This document shows, in pieces, positions 1-8,214 of a DNA stretch of 64,000 bases (position 1 is the stretch's first letter; each line of letters begins with the position of its first letter). The notes under the pieces are model-generated. The model was not told the DNA's origin and did not search any database. It saw nothing but the letters and a program-made list of their open reading frames with translations. The position numbers were made by a program, and so were the translations under genes. Source of the stretch: CAZVNZ01 sp964628515 (GTDB taxonomy: Bacteria > Bacillota > Clostridia > Christensenellales > Christensenellaceae); NCBI GenBank assembly GCA_964628515.1, contig CAZVNZ010000009.1:27207-91206 (forward strand), given 5' to 3'.

Positions 1-1691
1 GCAAATTCTCTGTTTTCCGTTACTACCGTAACCTCCTTGCCTAAACTTGCAAGGTGAGCCACCGTGTCTACCGCACCGTAGTGGTCTCCCCATACTACCA
101 CCCTTTCCCCTGTTTTTACGGGGGTGCGTCCACTTGGGTGGTGCTCGCACTTAACCTTGGGGCATGCCATAACCGCCTCAAAGGGTATAACAGTTTCTGC
201 CCCTATGCAATCGGGTGTGTAGGAATGCGCCCCTGTGGCTACAAGTACGGTATCAAACTTTTTGAGTTGTGCCACCGTAGGTGTGGTGTTTAGCTTAACT
301 TCCACATTTGGCAGTTTAGTAATTTGTGCCCGTATCCAATCTGCATACCATTTCATTTTTTCTTTTCCGGGGGTTACGCAACAGCCTAAAATTGCACCCC
401 CTAACTCTCCGCTTTTTTCAAACAAGGTTACTTTATGCCCTCTGACTGCGCTAATTCTTGCCCCCTCCATACCGGCAGGGCCTCCGCCTACAATACCAAT
501 GTTTAGGGGTTTTTTAGCCTTTTGCATAGTTGCGTAGTCCTCGTTACCGCAAGCGGGGTTTATGGCGCAGGCAATTTCTTTTTTTGCCATCATAGACTCT
601 TGCCAGCACCCTGTAAGGCAGGATATACACCGCCGTATTTCCTCGTCCTTGCCTAAGTAGGCTTTAATTGCCCAGTATGGGTCTGCAAGCATTTGCCTGG
701 ACAGCCCCACCATATCCATAACATTATCCGCAATAAGTTTTTCGCAGTAGGACGGATTGCGTAAGGAATGACTGTTAATAACAGGGATTGATACCGCCTT
801 TTTAACCGCAACAGAGGCGTAGTTTGTCCACCCCTCAGGGTAGTACATAGGGTCAAACCCGGCGCCCGGGCTTTCTTGAATACATTGGCTTAAATCAAGT
901 GCCGCCACTCCTGCCCTTTCAAATGCCTTTGCAACCTCCACACTTTCTGCAATTTCTCTGCCCCCTTGCACCCATTCGTCCGCAGAATACCTAACGAGTA
1001 TGGGAAAATCTTTACCGCATTTTTTCTTAATTTGGTCTATAATTGCAAGGGGAAACCGCATTCTGTTTTCAAAGCTACCCCCAAAGCGGTCTATTCGCCT
1101 GTTTAAGTAAGGGCTCATAAATTGAGAAATCAAGTAGCCGTGTGCCGCATGGAGTTCCACACCGTCAAACCCTGCTTGCTTTACCCTCCAAGCCGCCTCG
1201 GAAAACTTTTCCACCATTTCAAGCACTTCTTCGGTAGCCATAGCACGCACAGGCTTGCCCTTTTCCTCTTGATTTTCGTATACAATCTCGTGCCCGGCAG
1301 ACCAGGGCAATTTTAGCACCATATCGTTGGTAGACATGGTGTTATACCGCGGTATTGCGCATTGTCTCCCCGGATGTTGCAGTTGTACCACGCACTTTGC
1401 GCCGTATTTTTGCATGCTCTGCGCAAGGCGTGTAAGCCCGGGAATAAAATTATCCTCGTCCGCCACCAAGCAGTTTACCGTTGGTCTGCCCGTTTTGGAG
1501 TCGGGGGTGGTTGCCCCCACAATAATAAGCCCCACACCCCCCTTAGCAAGTTGGCTGTGGTGGTAAATATCCCTTTCGCTAACCGAGCCGTCCGCATTAG
1601 ATGCACTAATATCCGTAGGCACATGGCAAATTCTGTTGGGGACTGTCATATTTCCTATTTGCAAAGGCTTAAATAAATGTTGATATGTCAT
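1..1691 (-). CDS. FadH/Old-Yellow-Enzyme-type NADH:flavin oxidoreductase with FAD domain (3' end cut off)
   Basis: The reading frame is open from an ATG at 1691 to the window edge, giving 563 codons without a stop. The N-terminal half is an OYE-type FMN TIM barrel, with HPGRQ near residue 106, HAAHGYLISQF near 181-191 and an arginine in VRYS near 234. A 4Fe-4S cysteine cluster follows (C355, C358, C362, C375), as in 2,4-dienoyl-CoA reductase FadH and BaiCD-like enzymes. After it comes an FAD-binding GIVGGGPAG motif near 399-407 and the start of a second nucleotide-binding domain. The family uses NAD(P)H, FAD, Fe-S and FMN to reduce activated C=C bonds. The start lies one base after the nagB stop, with GGAGG inside the nagB 3' end, so it is the distal gene of the operon. 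The substrate is unknown; a 2-enoate, dienoyl-CoA or enone role is possible. The last ~100 residues are outside the window. Confidence 0.88.
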   Translation of the reverse strand, partial: MTYQHLFKPLQIGNMTVPNRICHVPTDISASNADGSVSERDIYHHSQLAKGGVGLIIVGATTPDSKTGRPTVNCLVADEDNFIPGLTRLAQSMQKYGAKCVVQLQHPGRQCAIPRYNTMSTNDMVLKLPWSAGHEIVYENQEEKGKPVRAMATEEVLEMVEKFSEAAWRVKQAGFDGVELHAAHGYLISQFMSPYLNRRIDRFGGSFENRMRFPLAIIDQIKKKCGKDFPILVRYSADEWVQGGREIAESVEVAKAFERAGVAALDLSQCIQESPGAGFDPMYYPEGWTNYASVAVKKAVSIPVINSHSLRNPSYCEKLIADNVMDMVGLSRQMLADPYWAIKAYLGKDEEIRRCISCLTGCWQESMMAKKEIACAINPACGNEDYATMQKAKKPLNIGIVGGGPAGMEGARISAVRGHKVTLFEKSGELGGAILGCCVTPGKEKMKWYADWIRAQITKLPNVEVKLNTTPTVAQLKKFDTVLVATGAHSYTPDCIGAETVIPFEAVMACPKVKCEHHPSGRTPVKTGERVVVWGDHYGAVDTVAHLASLGKEVTVVTENREF

Positions 1692-1692
1692 G

Positions 1693-2409
1693 TCAGTAAG
1701 CCTCCTTATCCACAATAAGCTGCGCATTTTTTGCGTTTTTTAATGCTGTTGCAGGCAGACTTTCCGTAGGCGCACTTTCTATAAGTTGATGCACAAGCGC
1801 CCTTTTTTTTTCGCCAAATATTGCAAGCTGAATTTGTTTTGCCTTAAGTAAATTTTTAATGCCAAGGGTAATGCCCCCCTCTAACTTAGGCATATCCTCT
1901 TTAAAATACTTTGGTGCAACGTTTTTTGTGGTGTCGGATAATGCAACGGGGTGTGCACCGTTTTCAAAGGAATCTCCCGGCTCGTTTAGTGCCAGATGTC
2001 CGTTCATCCCTATGCCTAAAAGTAGGTAATCTATACCGCCTTTGCGCTCTATGAATTCCTCTACCTCTCTGCACTCCAAAACCCCATCTTTAGCCATTCC
2101 GTCAAACAGCCGTATGTTTTCCTTTTTTAAGTTTAGGCGATTATAAATATTGGTGTTTAAAAAATAAGCGCACGAGCCAAAGTCCTCCGCTTTTATGTTT
2201 AGCCATTCGTCCAGCCCCACCACGCAAACGTTTGCAAAGTCTATACTGCCCTTTTTATTGCGCAAAACAAGCTCTTCAAAAACAGGCAAAGAGGTATGCC
2301 CTGCCGCCAAGCAAATAAGGGCATCCTTTTTGTTTTTAACAATGTTTTCTATGGTGTCCGCAATGTAGTTTGCTGCCTCTTCTTTGGTGTTGTATACTTT
2401 AGTTTCCAT
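1693..2409 (-). CDS. nagB: NagB-family glucosamine-6-phosphate deaminase/isomerase-like protein
   Basis: This 238-aa protein has the NagB/6-phosphogluconolactonase fold. A phosphate-loop-like region AAGHTS lies at residues 35-40, the catalytic GLDEW at 65-69, and GIGMNGHLALNEPG at 132-145, with H138 and E143 in the positions of the E. coli ring-opening residues. Residue 136 is Asn where E. coli NagB has Asp141. Known enzymes turn glucosamine-6-phosphate into fructose-6-phosphate and ammonia in the cytoplasm. The gene overlaps the upstream oxidoreductase by 11 bases and sits one base before the flavoenzyme, so all three are co-transcribed. GGAGG lies four bases before the ATG. The context (ROK kinase, ribose-type importer) fits a sugar or amino-sugar pathway, and the true substrate could be another amino-hexose phosphate. 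Confidence 0.83.
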   Translation of the reverse strand: METKVYNTKEEAANYIADTIENIVKNKKDALICLAAGHTSLPVFEELVLRNKKGSIDFANVCVVGLDEWLNIKAEDFGSCAYFLNTNIYNRLNLKKENIRLFDGMAKDGVLECREVEEFIERKGGIDYLLLGIGMNGHLALNEPGDSFENGAHPVALSDTTKNVAPKYFKEDMPKLEGGITLGIKNLLKAKQIQLAIFGEKKRALVHQLIESAPTESLPATALKNAKNAQLIVDKEAY

Positions 2410-3487
2410 CTTTCCTCCATAACTCTATTGGGTAGCTTACCTTTTTGCTAAAGGGTAAATCCACCTTTGCCCCTGTTTTTGCGGACTCATACGCCGCATA
2501 AATAATTTCTAAAACCGCTCTGCCGTCCTCTCCCGTTACAAGCGGAGTTTTGTTGTTGCGTACACAATCTATAAAGTGCGCCAGTTCTTGAGGGTAGCCC
2601 TGATTAAACGCCTCTTCAAACACGGTAAAAGTCCAGCCTTGTGTTGTTCCTGCCTTTTCCATTGCGTAATCGTACCCCTCCGTGCTGTAAGTAAGTGCGG
2701 AGTTTCCTCTAAATAAATCTGCATAAGAAACACCCTTTGTGCCGTAGACTTCTATTCTGTCGTCCATACCGCCGTGTTTTGCCCAGCTGTCCTCCGCCAT
2801 GCCTATTACGCCGTTTTCAAACTCCACTATGGTTATTGCGTTATCCTCGCAATCGGTGATTTTATTATGGAGCACCGTCTGCATTTTTGCATACACGTTT
2901 TTAACTTTAGCGCCCTTGTTCATCCATCTAAACCACGCAAGTGCATGGCAACCCATATCCATCATAACACCACCCCCTGCAAGCTCTTTGGTGTAAAACC
3001 ATTTGCTGTGAGGTCCGCTGTGTTTTTCCGCTTGCTTTAGCATATAAATATCCCCCACCGCACCTTTTTCCACCAGCATACGCACCCTTTCGTATTTGGG
3101 GGCAAAGCAAAGCTCTTCTGCGTAGCACAAAAGCACATTTTTCTCTTTGCACTTTGCAATCATCTCGTCCGCTTGCTCTAAGGTTAGGGCTATGGGTTTT
3201 TCTATTATGATGTGCTTGCCTGCATTTGCCGATTTTAAACAAGCATCGTAATGTAAAAAATTTGGAAGGCAAATGTCTATTACGTCAATATCCTCGTTTT
3301 TAAGTAGGTTGTCTATGTCGTCATACACGGATTTTACACCAAATTCTTCCGCAAAGGCGGTTGCTTTTTTAATGTCTCTGCCGTAAATTGCAACTACCTG
3401 TGCGTCTTTTACAAACCTTAAATAGCTTTCCATATGAATATGCGCTATAAACCCTGTTCCTAAAATTGCAACTTTTGTTTGTTCCAT
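2399..3487 (-). CDS. Gfo/Idh/MocA-family NAD(P)-dependent oxidoreductase (1)
   Basis: The 362-aa protein opens with a Rossmann dinucleotide motif (AILGTGFIA, residues 7-15) and carries the family's EKP motif at 96-98. A C-terminal α/β substrate domain has DMGCHALAW near 177-185, whose Asp and His match the usual catalytic pair. Members oxidise or reduce sugar, inositol and glycoside hydroxyls, often at C3, using NAD(P). It lies 20 bases downstream of the ROK kinase and overlaps nagB, so it belongs to the importer operon. A second, only distantly similar member lies at 14044-15009. Two such enzymes together with TIM-barrel isomerases suggest oxidation or epimerisation chemistry on the imported compound. 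The substrate cannot be assigned. Confidence 0.87.
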   Translation of the reverse strand: MEQTKVAILGTGFIAHIHMESYLRFVKDAQVVAIYGRDIKKATAFAEEFGVKSVYDDIDNLLKNEDIDVIDICLPNFLHYDACLKSANAGKHIIIEKPIALTLEQADEMIAKCKEKNVLLCYAEELCFAPKYERVRMLVEKGAVGDIYMLKQAEKHSGPHSKWFYTKELAGGGVMMDMGCHALAWFRWMNKGAKVKNVYAKMQTVLHNKITDCEDNAITIVEFENGVIGMAEDSWAKHGGMDDRIEVYGTKGVSYADLFRGNSALTYSTEGYDYAMEKAGTTQGWTFTVFEEAFNQGYPQELAHFIDCVRNNKTPLVTGEDGRAVLEIIYAAYESAKTGAKVDLPFSKKVSYPIELWRKDGN

Positions 3488-3507
3488 TACCTCTTTCCTT
3501 TCTTTAG

Positions 3508-4458
3508 TTATATTCCTTTATAAAGCAGTGCCGCACCTATTATGCCTGCATCGTTTTTTAGCTTTGCTTTTCTTATGTGGGGAATACGCATTTCATCCTT
3601 TCCAAAGGCAATTTGCTTGTATGCCTCACGCAAAGGCAAAATTAAGTTATCCCCTTGGTTGCTAATTCCGCCCCCTATTATTACCTCCGTTGGTCTTAAG
3701 CATATTACAATGGTGTGTATGCCCTCCGCTAAATAATTTATGTACCTATTAATTAAAGCCTTTGCCACCTCGTCCCCTGCTTGCATGGCATCAAAAGGGG
3801 TTTTTGCGGTAATTTCCCCATTAACTAAAAACTCTTTAAGTTTGGAATGGGGGTGCGCCTTTAGCGTTTGTTTAGTGTCTCGTATAAGTGCGGTTGCAGA
3901 GCAATACGCCTCAAAACACCCATTTTTACCGCAAGTGCATGCCTCGCCCTCGTAGTTTAGCACAAAATGCCCAAGCTCTAAGCCTTCCTTAGTACCGCCT
4001 AAGAATATTTTGCCACCGTAAACCACACCACCGCCAATGCCCGTACCTAAGGTTAGCATTAGGCTCATGGGGTGTTTGCCTGCATCATCATCACCATAAA
4101 AAAACTCGCCTAAAGCAGCGCAATCTCCGTCGTTGGCAATGTAAATTTTGGTGTCTAAATGCTTTTTAAGCGCCCCTACAATGTCTTTGTTGTACCAGTC
4201 TAAATTGTTTGCGTAGGTTGCTATGTTTGTATTTGGGTCTATGGTGCTTGGCACGCCTATGCCTACGGAGTGTACCTCCTGCAAGGTGAGTTTTACGCTG
4301 TTTAATGCGCTTTCTACCGCTTTTGCCATTTGGGTGATGATAACCTCAAAGTTATTTGATTTATGGGTAGGGGTGGTGTGCCGTCCTATTATTTTGCCCT
4401 CTTTTACCACTCCTACGGCTATGTTTGTACCGCCTAAGTCTATGCCTACGTTTATCAT
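3508..4458 (-). CDS. ROK-family sugar kinase
   Basis: From the ATG at 4458 the product is 316 aa, the usual ROK kinase length. It has the ATP-binding DLGGTN at residues 7-12, the catalytic-base region AND at 108-110, GTGIGGG at 138-144, and the ROK zinc site: EL-GH at 161-164 and CTCGKNGC at 174-181. There is no N-terminal helix-turn-helix, so it is an enzyme and not a NagC/XylR-type repressor. ROK kinases phosphorylate glucose, allose, fructose, ManNAc or GlcNAc in the cytoplasm. An upstream in-frame start at 4578 would run through a terminator hairpin and into the permease gene; the 4458 start has AAAGGCGG just upstream and begins at the conserved motif. It probably phosphorylates the sugar imported by the adjacent ABC transporter. 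Confidence 0.88.
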   Translation of the reverse strand: MINVGIDLGGTNIAVGVVKEGKIIGRHTTPTHKSNNFEVIITQMAKAVESALNSVKLTLQEVHSVGIGVPSTIDPNTNIATYANNLDWYNKDIVGALKKHLDTKIYIANDGDCAALGEFFYGDDDAGKHPMSLMLTLGTGIGGGVVYGGKIFLGGTKEGLELGHFVLNYEGEACTCGKNGCFEAYCSATALIRDTKQTLKAHPHSKLKEFLVNGEITAKTPFDAMQAGDEVAKALINRYINYLAEGIHTIVICLRPTEVIIGGGISNQGDNLILPLREAYKQIAFGKDEMRIPHIRKAKLKNDAGIIGAALLYKGI

Positions 4459-4477
4459 GTTACCGCCTTTTACATTT

Positions 4478-4527
4478 AAAAAAAGCAAGTATTGCAGGAG
4501 GGTTATAAACCCCCAAACAATACTTGC
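4478..4527 (-). terminator. Intrinsic terminator/attenuator between permease and ROK kinase
   Basis: A 10-bp perfect stem pairs GCAAGTATTG (4485-4494) with its complement (4518-4527), with a smaller nested hairpin GGGTT-ATA-AACCC inside. On the minus strand a run of seven Ts follows at once. It lies between the second permease and the ROK kinase, so it should lower expression of the kinase and downstream genes relative to the transporter. Confidence 0.75.
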
Positions 4528-4540
4528 GTATGTGTGTTTT

Positions 4541-5524
4541 TTATTGCCGTACAGGTTTTGCCCTGTTGTACACCGCAAGGAGAAGTATTAGCACCGAGCC
4601 CATTATTACATCCACTAAAGATTGGGGTAAATCTATTACCCGCAAACAGTTAGAAAGCACTATAATAAGCAATGCACCTGCCGCCGTGCCCACGTAAGAG
4701 CCCTTACCGCCCACAAGGAGCGTACCGCCTATTACCACCGCCACAATAGACTCCATTGTGTATGAGTCAAAAGCGGAGCACATTACGAAGTTCATATATC
4801 CTGCGCCTATTAGCCCTGCAATACCCGAAAGCATACCTGCCAAAGCGTAGTTCATAATTTTAACTTTATCCGTTTTTACACCGGATAAAAATGCCGCACG
4901 GTTGTTGTTGCCCGTTAAAAACAGTTGTTTGCCGTAGTGGGTTCTGTTTAGTATAAACAAGACTACCACCATTATTAGTGCAAAATACAGTAGTATGGTG
5001 GGGAGTACATCAAACACTCTTGTTGTAATGGACGCCGTAAACCATTGGGACGCCCTGCCTGTAGGCTTGCCTAAAGTAAACACGTATTGCAATCGTGTAA
5101 CTACGTTTGCAACACACAAGGTTACAACAATGGGAGGCAAACCGATTTTTACCGCACCTAAGCCGTTGCAAAGCCCAACCAAGCCACCCACGCCAATTAC
5201 AACAACAAGGGAAAGTACAAAGAGTATAGGGTCTTCCTGAGAGCCCATAATGGTAGTGGTTAGCAGTCCGCACATAGACATTACCGCACCCACACTCATA
5301 TCTATACCATCAGAAATAATTACTAAAGTTTGCCCTGCCGCCGCTATTGCAAGCATGGCGGTAGATGCAAAAATAGCACCGAAGGCATTAATGTTTAACG
5401 AGCCCGGATTTATAGCTACGTTTACAATGAAAAGGAGTACAGATATAACAAGCGCCATACCTATTTGGTTGTTTTTTGCAAAATATTTAATTTTATTGTT
5501 AATTGTAAGTTGTTGACCCTGCAT
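4541..5524 (-). CDS. Ribose/galactose-type sugar ABC transporter permease (RbsC-like, 2)
   Basis: A 327-aa hydrophobic protein of the RbsC/BPD_transp_2 family with about eight to ten membrane segments. Family hallmarks are visible: ISDGIDMSVGAVMS near residues 69-82 and VVIGGTLLVGGKGSYVGTAAGALLI in the C-terminal half. It should form the membrane channel as a heterodimer with the product of 5524-6564 and be powered by the ATPase at 6561-8063. Its ATG overlaps the preceding stop by one base (TAATG), the usual coupling for subunits made in equal amounts. The gene ends 14 bases before a strong terminator hairpin. Confidence 0.92.
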   Translation of the reverse strand: MQGQQLTINNKIKYFAKNNQIGMALVISVLLFIVNVAINPGSLNINAFGAIFASTAMLAIAAAGQTLVIISDGIDMSVGAVMSMCGLLTTTIMGSQEDPILFVLSLVVVIGVGGLVGLCNGLGAVKIGLPPIVVTLCVANVVTRLQYVFTLGKPTGRASQWFTASITTRVFDVLPTILLYFALIMVVVLFILNRTHYGKQLFLTGNNNRAAFLSGVKTDKVKIMNYALAGMLSGIAGLIGAGYMNFVMCSAFDSYTMESIVAVVIGGTLLVGGKGSYVGTAAGALLIIVLSNCLRVIDLPQSLVDVIMGSVLILLLAVYNRAKPVRQ

Positions 5525-6564
5525 TATACAACACCTCCTCTTTTAATTTGCTTGGTTATACCTTCTTTTAGTGCGTCTCTTTGGGCTTTTATGGTAAATA
5601 CCGTTGCCACCAGCCCTAAAAGAATAATGCCGTCCGAAACCAAATTTTGCCAGTAGGTTGTGGCTGTAAAGCCGGGAATAATTTGGGGTAGCAAATTAAA
5701 TATTTGAAACACCGTATTTTGTATTAGTATTAAAAAGCCGGAGCCGTATAAGGCACACGCCATAGTGCCCCAGCCCCCTGCGAGAGCCACACCCCCCAAA
5801 ATACAAGCGCATATACTCCTAAGTCCGTAAGGCTCCCCCATTATTGGGTTGCCCGAGCCACTCATAGCCGTTAAGCAAAGCCCTGCCGCCGCCGTAAACA
5901 CACCTGCCATTGCATACATTTTTACCTTGGTTAGCTGTGTGTTTATTCCTGTTGCGTAGGCGTTTCGCTCGTTGCCCCCCACCGCAATAACATGACGCAT
6001 AACAGGTGTTTTTTTAAGGTACATCCAAATTAGCACCGCAATAACTATTACCACAGCGGAAAAGGGTATTACCCCAAGCAATGCGGAATCATAAGTTTTG
6101 TATATAACCTCGGGCACACTGCCTTGCGGTTTTGGCATAATAAGTAAGTTTAGCCCCTTTACTATGTATATCATGGCAAACCCTGCCAGTAGGGGTGGTA
6201 TTCGCAAATAGGATACTATTACTCCGTTTAGGGTGGCAATACCCACTACCGCACCAAAGGCGAGTAGCCATGCAACCACCAAGGGCATACCCGGGAAAAG
6301 TATGGGTAGCATTACGGAAAGTACGTTTGCAAGAGACATTTGCACACCTATGGAAATGTCTATAATTCCAAGGAGCATAAGCAAAAGTTGCCCCATAGTT
6401 ACAAGCACTAAGGGTGTGTTTTTTGCAAACAGCAAGGAAATATTATCCATAGAAAAAAATTTAAAGGGTGTTTGAATTACCAAATTTATTATAAGTACAA
6501 TTATAAACAGTACAAAACCCGTGTATGCAGGAGATCTTTTTGCTCTTAGCAGTGCGTTTCTCAT
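5524..6564 (-). CDS. Ribose/galactose-type sugar ABC transporter permease (RbsC-like, 1)
   Basis: A 346-aa integral membrane protein of the same family as its downstream neighbour but clearly diverged from it. The family motif GIIDISIGVQMSLAN lies near residues 65-79, and ILGGVALAGGWGTMACALYGSG occurs in the C-terminal third. Together with the next permease it should build a heterodimeric channel. Most RbsC systems use one permease gene, so two dissimilar genes place this importer closer to the YtfT/YjfF or AI-2 (LsrC/LsrD) layout. Its start overlaps the ATPase stop by four bases (ATGA). Confidence 0.92.
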   Translation of the reverse strand: MRNALLRAKRSPAYTGFVLFIIVLIINLVIQTPFKFFSMDNISLLFAKNTPLVLVTMGQLLLMLLGIIDISIGVQMSLANVLSVMLPILFPGMPLVVAWLLAFGAVVGIATLNGVIVSYLRIPPLLAGFAMIYIVKGLNLLIMPKPQGSVPEVIYKTYDSALLGVIPFSAVVIVIAVLIWMYLKKTPVMRHVIAVGGNERNAYATGINTQLTKVKMYAMAGVFTAAAGLCLTAMSGSGNPIMGEPYGLRSICACILGGVALAGGWGTMACALYGSGFLILIQNTVFQIFNLLPQIIPGFTATTYWQNLVSDGIILLGLVATVFTIKAQRDALKEGITKQIKRGGVV

Positions 6565-8063
6565 ACATTCCCTCCTTTATTTAGTCCAAGCATAGCCGCT
6601 ACAAGTTTTTCTTCCGTTCTGTCCGCCCCTGTAAGCTCTGCGCTTATTTTGCCCTCGTAAAATACGTAAATTCTGTCCGAGATTTCAAGCAACTCCTCGT
6701 TGTCGCTACTTACGTAAATAACGCTCATACCCTTTTTGTTACATTCTTTAAGTATTGCGTGGATTTCTCCCCTACTACCTACGTCTACGCCTTTTGTTGG
6801 GTCGTCTAACAACAGTAAATCGGGGGATAGGGCTATCCACCTTGCCACTACCAGCTTTTGTTGGTTGCCTCCCGAAAGGGAGCTTGCCGGGTGGTCTATG
6901 GAGCCTGCAACAATGCCGTATTTTTCTATGGCATCCTTTGCAAAATCCGCCACTTCTTTAGGTGGTAGTTTTTTAAACAGCTTACCTTTAGTGGCTTTTG
7001 CCGCATAAATATTATCTGCAACACTACGCAGTGGAAATACGGACTCTCGAGATCTGTCCCCCGAAATAAAGCCCATATCCTGCCCTATGGCATCTGCCGG
7101 TGTTTTGTATTTAACCTTTTTGTTTTTGTAAATAATTTCTCCGCTGTCCGCTTTGTTGTCTGCAATAAGCACCCGAATAAACTCCGACTGCCCCTGCCCG
7201 TCTAAACCGCCTATGCCCACAACCTCCCCTTTGTTGGCTTTAAAATTAACACCGTGGAGTTTGGGGAACATCTTTAAGTCTTTAACCTCAAGTACAAGCT
7301 CTGTATGCTCCTCGCTTGCCGTGTCCATTGCGTGTTTTGTTTGGTCTAAATGCTTGCCTGTCATATGGAACACTATTGTGTCTAAATCCATATCCGCTAT
7401 TTTGCCTTCGGCTACCGTCTCTCCCCCTTTTAGAATGGTGGTTTTGTCGCACACTCTAAAAATCTCGCTCATACGGTGAGTAACGGTTATAATAGCAAGC
7501 CCTTGTGCTTTTAATTCCTTTAGTACCTCAAAAAGCAAATCCACCTCGTCCGAATGAAGGGATGCCGTTGCCTCGTCTAAAATAAGGATTTTGGGGTTGG
7601 TTGCAAGCGCCTTTGCAATTTCCACCATACTTTGTGTGGAAGGCATTAGTGTTTGCACCAAAGATTCAGGGTCGCAATCTATTTTTAACATATTGAAATA
7701 TTTTAATGCCATTTGTCGTGCTTTTGTTTTGTTTACAATACCGCCTATACCTTTAGGCTCCATGCCAAGCACAATGTTGTCTATAATGCTCATGGCAGGT
7801 ATTAGGCTTAAATCTTGATATGCCACGGCTATGCCGTGTTTTCTGGAGTCGGCGGCGTTTTTAATGTTTATTTTTTGCCCGTCTATAAAAACCTCACCGG
7901 ACGTGGGGTTTACGAGACCGCTTAACACCTTTACCAAAGTGGATTTTCCCGAGCCGTTAGCGCCCAAAAGCGCCATTATCTCTCCACCGTTTACGGTTAG
8001 CTTTGCTTCTTTAAGCGCCACTACCGCATCAAAGTTTTTGTTAATGCTACGCATTTCTAACAA
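6561..8063 (-). CDS. Sugar ABC transporter ATP-binding protein (RbsA/MglA-like)
   Basis: This 500-aa protein is a tandem of two ABC domains, typical of RbsA/MglA. Domain 1 has a full Walker A (GANGSGKST, 34-42) and Walker B (ILILDEATASL), but a weak signature (LMPSTQ). Domain 2 has a degenerate Walker A (GIGGLDGQGQSE), a good signature (LSGGNQQK) and a DDPTKGVDVGS motif. That asymmetry is normal for the family. It powers carbohydrate uptake with the two permeases encoded next. I chose the TTG start at 8063 because GGGAGGG sits about 7 bases upstream; the alternative ATG at 8054 would be about 16 bases away. Confidence 0.93.
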   Translation of the reverse strand: MLEMRSINKNFDAVVALKEAKLTVNGGEIMALLGANGSGKSTLVKVLSGLVNPTSGEVFIDGQKINIKNAADSRKHGIAVAYQDLSLIPAMSIIDNIVLGMEPKGIGGIVNKTKARQMALKYFNMLKIDCDPESLVQTLMPSTQSMVEIAKALATNPKILILDEATASLHSDEVDLLFEVLKELKAQGLAIITVTHRMSEIFRVCDKTTILKGGETVAEGKIADMDLDTIVFHMTGKHLDQTKHAMDTASEEHTELVLEVKDLKMFPKLHGVNFKANKGEVVGIGGLDGQGQSEFIRVLIADNKADSGEIIYKNKKVKYKTPADAIGQDMGFISGDRSRESVFPLRSVADNIYAAKATKGKLFKKLPPKEVADFAKDAIEKYGIVAGSIDHPASSLSGGNQQKLVVARWIALSPDLLLLDDPTKGVDVGSRGEIHAILKECNKKGMSVIYVSSDNEELLEISDRIYVFYEGKISAELTGADRTEEKLVAAMLGLNKGGNV

Positions 8064-8171
8064 GGGACTGCCCTCCCGTTTAAAATAAATATAGTCTTTA
8101 TATAGTCTTTTTTGTAATGTGTATTTTTAGGTTTTTTATGTAAGTGGTTCAAGATAGGGGTGTTATAAGTA

Positions 8172-8195
8172 TCACCGGCAGTTGCCTGCCGGTGA
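8172..8195 (-). other. Intercistronic stem-loop after the binding-protein gene
   Basis: A perfect 10-bp stem (TCACCGGCAG and its complement) with a four-base loop lies between the binding-protein stop and the ATPase start. No T-run follows on the minus strand, so it looks like an mRNA-stabilising or partial-attenuation hairpin and not a full terminator. Such hairpins commonly keep binding-protein mRNA in excess over the membrane subunits. Confidence 0.6.
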
Positions 8196-8214
8196 AAATA
8201 TAATTATGTCTATC

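Noticed and set aside
3508..4578. Longer ROK kinase start at 4578
   Set aside because: It would translate across a terminator hairpin and into the permease gene, and the extra 40 residues have no family match.
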